Source of the DNA: JAHDDY01 sp964549375
GTDB taxonomy: Bacteria > Pseudomonadota > Alphaproteobacteria > Rhodobacterales > Rhodobacteraceae
Assembly (NCBI GenBank): GCA_964549375.1
Contig: CAZJWF010000120.1
Coordinates: 1-8,937, forward strand
DNA length: 8,937 nt
Direction: 5' to 3'
The stretch's first letter is position 1, and every line of letters starts with the position of its first letter. Below the pieces are notes generated by a model. That model had not been told where the DNA came from. It searched no databases and was given only the letters and a program-made list of their open reading frames with translations. The position numbers and the translations under genes are program-made. This document shows, piece by piece, positions 6,595 to 8,937 of this stretch.

Positions 6595-7035
6595 ATGACT
6601 GACCGTCCGGCTCCGACTCGCCGCAGCGACTATCGCGCTTTCCGAGAGATCACGACTCGCTGGAAAGACAATGATGTCTTCGGCCATGTGAACAATGTCA
6701 ATTACTACAGTTTTTTTGATACTGTCGTGTGTGGGCATCTGATGGAAACCGGTGCTTTTCACTATGACACCGGCGAGACCATCGCGTTTGTCGTTCAGAC
6801 CCAGTGCAATTATTTCGCGCCGATTGCCTTCCCGGACAAGATCACCGGCGGGTTGCGGGTTGAGCATATTGGCGGGTCTTCGGTGCGCTATGGCATTGGC
6901 CTCTTCCGCGAAGACGAAGATACGGCCAGTGCCGCCGGACACTTCATCCACGTTTTTGTCAATCGCGACACGCATAAACCTGTCGGCACGTTGCCCGATG
7001 ATCTTCGCGTAGTGATGGATGCTCTCGCTGGGTGA
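6595..7035 (+). CDS. Acyl-CoA thioesterase, hotdog fold (4HBT/YbgC-like)
   Basis: Probably hydrolyses an acyl-CoA thioester in the cytosol; the substrate cannot be told from sequence. The 146 residues are a single hotdog domain. The family signature RWKDNDVFGHVNN (residues 22-34) has the conserved acidic residues and GHVNN, followed by NYYSFFD at the start of the central helix. Later segments (about 60-130) show the alternating strands of the fold, including VVQTQCNYFAPIAFPD. The start at 6595 has GAGG 7 bases upstream (6584-6587). It lies 75 bases after grpE, beyond a strong hairpin, and 75 bases before the PaaK-like gene on the same strand. A thioesterase beside a CoA-ligase relative suggests a shared acyl-CoA pathway, but this is context only. 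Confidence 0.93.
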   Translation: MTDRPAPTRRSDYRAFREITTRWKDNDVFGHVNNVNYYSFFDTVVCGHLMETGAFHYDTGETIAFVVQTQCNYFAPIAFPDKITGGLRVEHIGGSSVRYGIGLFREDEDTASAAGHFIHVFVNRDTHKPVGTLPDDLRVVMDALAG

Positions 7036-7110
7036 TGGCGCATTGCGGTTCCGGGATTTATCAGCCACAGTTTGAGGCGCAAACACCGTGAACCATCTCA
7101 GGACTTCGCC

Positions 7111-8328
7111 ATGACCGCCGATCTCGACCCGCGTGAAGCACGATCCCACGATGAACGCGAAGCCACCTTGATTCAGGCTTTGCAAGGCAGTTTTGCGGCG
7201 GCATCTAAGAACAGCGCGTATTACACGCAATCGCTTAGTGGATTTGATGCGGGTCAGCTTACCTCACGCAGTGCATTGGCTGCATTGCCGGTGCTTCGCA
7301 AATCGGATCTGATTGCTGCACAAGAGGCGGCCCCGCCCTTTGGGGGTCTGGGCACTCAAGCCCCGGATGCAATGGCGCGGCTCTTTCTCTCCCCCGGTCC
7401 CATCGCCGAACCGCAAGGGGCCGACGGGGATGTCTGGCGCTTTGCGCGCGCTTTAAGAGCGGCGGGATACGTCGCGGGCGATATCGCCCACAACTGCTTT
7501 TCCTATCACCTGACCCCGGCGGGTTTCATGTTTGACTGTGCGGCCCGCGCCCTCGGCTGCGCGGTTTTTCCGGGCGGCATCGGCAATACTGAACAGCAAG
7601 CGCTCGCCATGCGGCGCTATGGGGCCACAGCGTATGTGGGCACGCCCGATTTTTTGAAAACGATTTTGGAGAAAGCCGACGAGACCGGCACGCCGATTAC
7701 CTCCATCAAGAAAGCATCCGTTGGCGGTGGACCACTCTTTCCTGACTTGCGTGCATGGTATGAAGATCGCGGAATTTCTTGCCTGCAAAGCTACGGCACC
7801 GCCGATGTCGGACTGATCGCGTATGAAACAACGGCGAAGGAAGGATTGATCGTCGATGAAGATGTGATCGTCGAGATCGTGCGTCCCGGCACGGGCGACC
7901 CTGTTGCCGTGGGCGAGGTTGGTGAGGTTGTTGTCAGCGTCTTCGATCCGGCTTATCCGCTGCTGCGTTTTGCGACGGGTGATCTATCAGCGGTGCTGTC
8001 TGGTCATTGCCCAACCGGGCGCACCAATATGCGGTTGAAAGGCTGGATGGGTCGCGCGGATCAAACGACAAAAGTCAAAGGCATGTTCGTTCACCCCGAA
8101 CAAGTCGCGCGCATCGCCAAGGCGCACGGGTTTGTCAAAGTCCGTCTCGAAGTGACGGAGGAGGACGGAAAGGACTCTATGGTCCTGATCTGTGAGGGCG
8201 AAGGAGATACGCAAGCTGTCGCCGAAACCCTACAATCCGAAACGCGGCTTCGGGGCGAGGTTAAATTTGTGAATCCAGACGCCCTGCCAAATGACGGCAA
8301 AGTCATCGACGATAAAAGAACGCTCTAA
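7111..8328 (+). CDS. PaaK-like adenylate-forming enzyme (phenylacetate-CoA ligase family)
   Basis: Related to phenylacetate-CoA ligase, which activates an aryl or acyl acid with ATP and transfers it to CoA. The 405 residues show, in order: a region where the ATP P-loop should be but reads SPGPIAEPQ (94-102); NCFSYHLTPAGF (128-139); GGIGNTEQQ (155-163); GTPDFLK (177-183); SYGTADVG (227-234, the A5-like motif); ATGDLSAV (288-295, with the ribose-binding Asp291 position); GRADQTTKVKGMFVHP (314-329); and NDGKVIDDKR near the C terminus with Lys397 as a candidate for the catalytic lysine. The start at 7111 is preferred over TTG 7072 because AGGA (7100-7103) lies 7 bases upstream. I recall a similar subgroup beside branched-chain amino-acid ABC transporters in alphaproteobacteria; no transporter is visible here. 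The substrate is unknown. Confidence 0.88.
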   Translation: MTADLDPREARSHDEREATLIQALQGSFAAASKNSAYYTQSLSGFDAGQLTSRSALAALPVLRKSDLIAAQEAAPPFGGLGTQAPDAMARLFLSPGPIAEPQGADGDVWRFARALRAAGYVAGDIAHNCFSYHLTPAGFMFDCAARALGCAVFPGGIGNTEQQALAMRRYGATAYVGTPDFLKTILEKADETGTPITSIKKASVGGGPLFPDLRAWYEDRGISCLQSYGTADVGLIAYETTAKEGLIVDEDVIVEIVRPGTGDPVAVGEVGEVVVSVFDPAYPLLRFATGDLSAVLSGHCPTGRTNMRLKGWMGRADQTTKVKGMFVHPEQVARIAKAHGFVKVRLEVTEEDGKDSMVLICEGEGDTQAVAETLQSETRLRGEVKFVNPDALPNDGKVIDDKRTL

Positions 8329-8382
8329 AATCCGGCGCCTGTAAACGAATATTCCGCTCTGGAGGTTCGCCTCGCGCTCAGG

Positions 8383-8394
8383 GCCGACGTCGGC
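8383..8394. repeat. 12-bp perfect palindrome at the convergent gene ends
   Basis: GCCGACGTCGGC reads the same on both strands and can be extended by a G-T and a G-C pair (8381-8396). It lies directly beyond the stop of the minus-strand gene at 8395 and 54 bases after the stop of the PaaK-like gene. It has almost no loop and no T-run, so terminator function is uncertain; a protein-binding site is equally possible. Confidence 0.45.
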
Positions 8395-8937
8395 TCAACC
8401 ACCTGCGGCTCCCGCCCGAATTTCGGAGGGGAGCAAAACAACCGGCGAGGCTGGCGCGGCATTATCCGGCGGGCGTTCGATACGGTTCGCGGCCAGTTGC
8501 CAGCGGGAGAGGAAAGCCGAACGCATTTGCCCAGCGCGCGGCGGGACCTGATCTCCGCCTCTCCCACGTCGGTCTCGTTTTGCAATCCGGCGCAGCAAGC
8601 GCAGAGCATAGCGCGGCAAATCCATCAGCATCGCGCGCAGCAGCTTCAGTCGCCTGCGACACTCCATCAATGACACATCGGTGTCGACCACCGCTTGTGG
8701 AGAGAAAAGCGAGACCGGAATCTGGCGACGCTCCAAACCAAGTCCACTGCGATCTATCATCAAACAGGCTTGCGTAATGACGAGATAACGCATTGCTGCC
8801 TCGGCACGAGACAGCACTGATCCGACAAACCCAAGGGTCCAGTCGGAAAACCGACGCGAGACCGGACCAACGGCCAGAATCCCAACGATCAAGACCAGCC
8901 CCGCCACAATGCGGAGCAGCCTGAGCCGCTGAGTTTC
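8395..8937 (-). CDS. Membrane-anchored protein of unknown function (partial, 5' end missing)
   Basis: The frame is open from the right edge to a TGA at 8395-8397, giving at least 180 residues; the true start lies outside the window, although a GTG at 8907 could also serve. The visible N-terminal part has a basic stretch, RLRLLR, and a strong hydrophobic segment (about residues 9-26 of the visible part, IVAGLVLIVGILAVGPV), followed by basic residues, which looks like one membrane helix with the rest on the inner side. The middle is helical and rich in Arg/Leu (RRRLKLLRAMLMDLPRYALRL in part: LLRAMLMDLPRYALRLLRR) and the C-terminal 60 residues are Arg/Pro/Ala-rich and probably disordered. I do not recognise the family. 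It is convergent with the PaaK-like gene. A shorter overlapping minus-strand frame (8325-8609) looks like a shadow. Confidence 0.68.
   Translation of the reverse strand, partial: ETQRLRLLRIVAGLVLIVGILAVGPVSRRFSDWTLGFVGSVLSRAEAAMRYLVITQACLMIDRSGLGLERRQIPVSLFSPQAVVDTDVSLMECRRRLKLLRAMLMDLPRYALRLLRRIAKRDRRGRGGDQVPPRAGQMRSAFLSRWQLAANRIERPPDNAAPASPVVLLPSEIRAGAAGG

Noticed and set aside
8325..8609. Minus-strand 94-codon frame overlapping the partial right-edge gene
   Set aside because: It overlaps the longer frame that is open to the window edge and has a membrane helix; this one has scattered Cys/Arg and no features, and overlaps the end of the ligase-like gene.
1..8937. CRISPR array, prophage, toxin-antitoxin or defence system
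   Set aside because: No regularly spaced repeats, phage genes, small overlapping toxin-antitoxin pairs or defence domains were seen; the genes are core metabolic, RNA-processing and chaperone functions.

Overview
The window reads as chromosomal DNA of an alphaproteobacterium, most likely Rhodobacterales (Rhodobacteraceae-like). This is inferred from the style of the proteins (HemW, RdgB, RNase PH, HrcA, GrpE), the divergent arrangement rph-rdgB-hemW / hrcA-grpE, a tRNA with an encoded CCA end, and moderately GC-rich coding sequence. No taxonomic search was possible. Most of the window is housekeeping chromosome, not an accessory island.

Left part (1-472): no convincing protein gene. A complete tRNA-Gln(UUG) lies on the minus strand at 225-300, with a plausible promoter just upstream at 313-341. 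Positions 1-224 otherwise hold only an unexplained open frame and weak inverted repeats.

Minus-strand block (473-4133), in transcription order: rph (RNase PH, tRNA 3'-end maturation), rdgB (XTP/dITP pyrophosphatase, cleans the nucleotide pool), hemW (radical-SAM, heme-related) and dapB (dihydrodipicolinate reductase, lysine/diaminopimelate pathway). rdgB and hemW are tightly packed. Between hemW and dapB is a small, internally deleted relic of an IS630-family transposase. Its reading frame runs without a stop into dapB, so a naive start call would add 61 foreign residues to DapB.

Plus-strand block (4289-8328), divergent from rph: a small exported protein of unknown function with two cysteines, hrcA (heat-shock repressor) abutting grpE (DnaK nucleotide exchange factor) as TGAATG, then a hotdog-fold acyl-CoA thioesterase and a PaaK-like adenylate-forming enzyme. 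hrcA and grpE supply regulation and co-chaperone function for the DnaK/GroEL system. The last two genes look like an acyl-CoA metabolism pair and may or may not share the transcript, since a strong GC-rich hairpin separates them from grpE. A possible RpoH-like promoter precedes the small exported protein.

Right edge (8395-8937, minus strand): the C-terminal part of a membrane-anchored protein of unknown function, convergent with the ligase-like gene and cut by the window end.

I see no new multi-gene system here. The points most worth a second look are the IS630 relic fused in frame to dapB, the missing canonical P-loop in the PaaK-like protein, the long disordered tails of GrpE, the hairpin after grpE, and the small exported protein next to hrcA.
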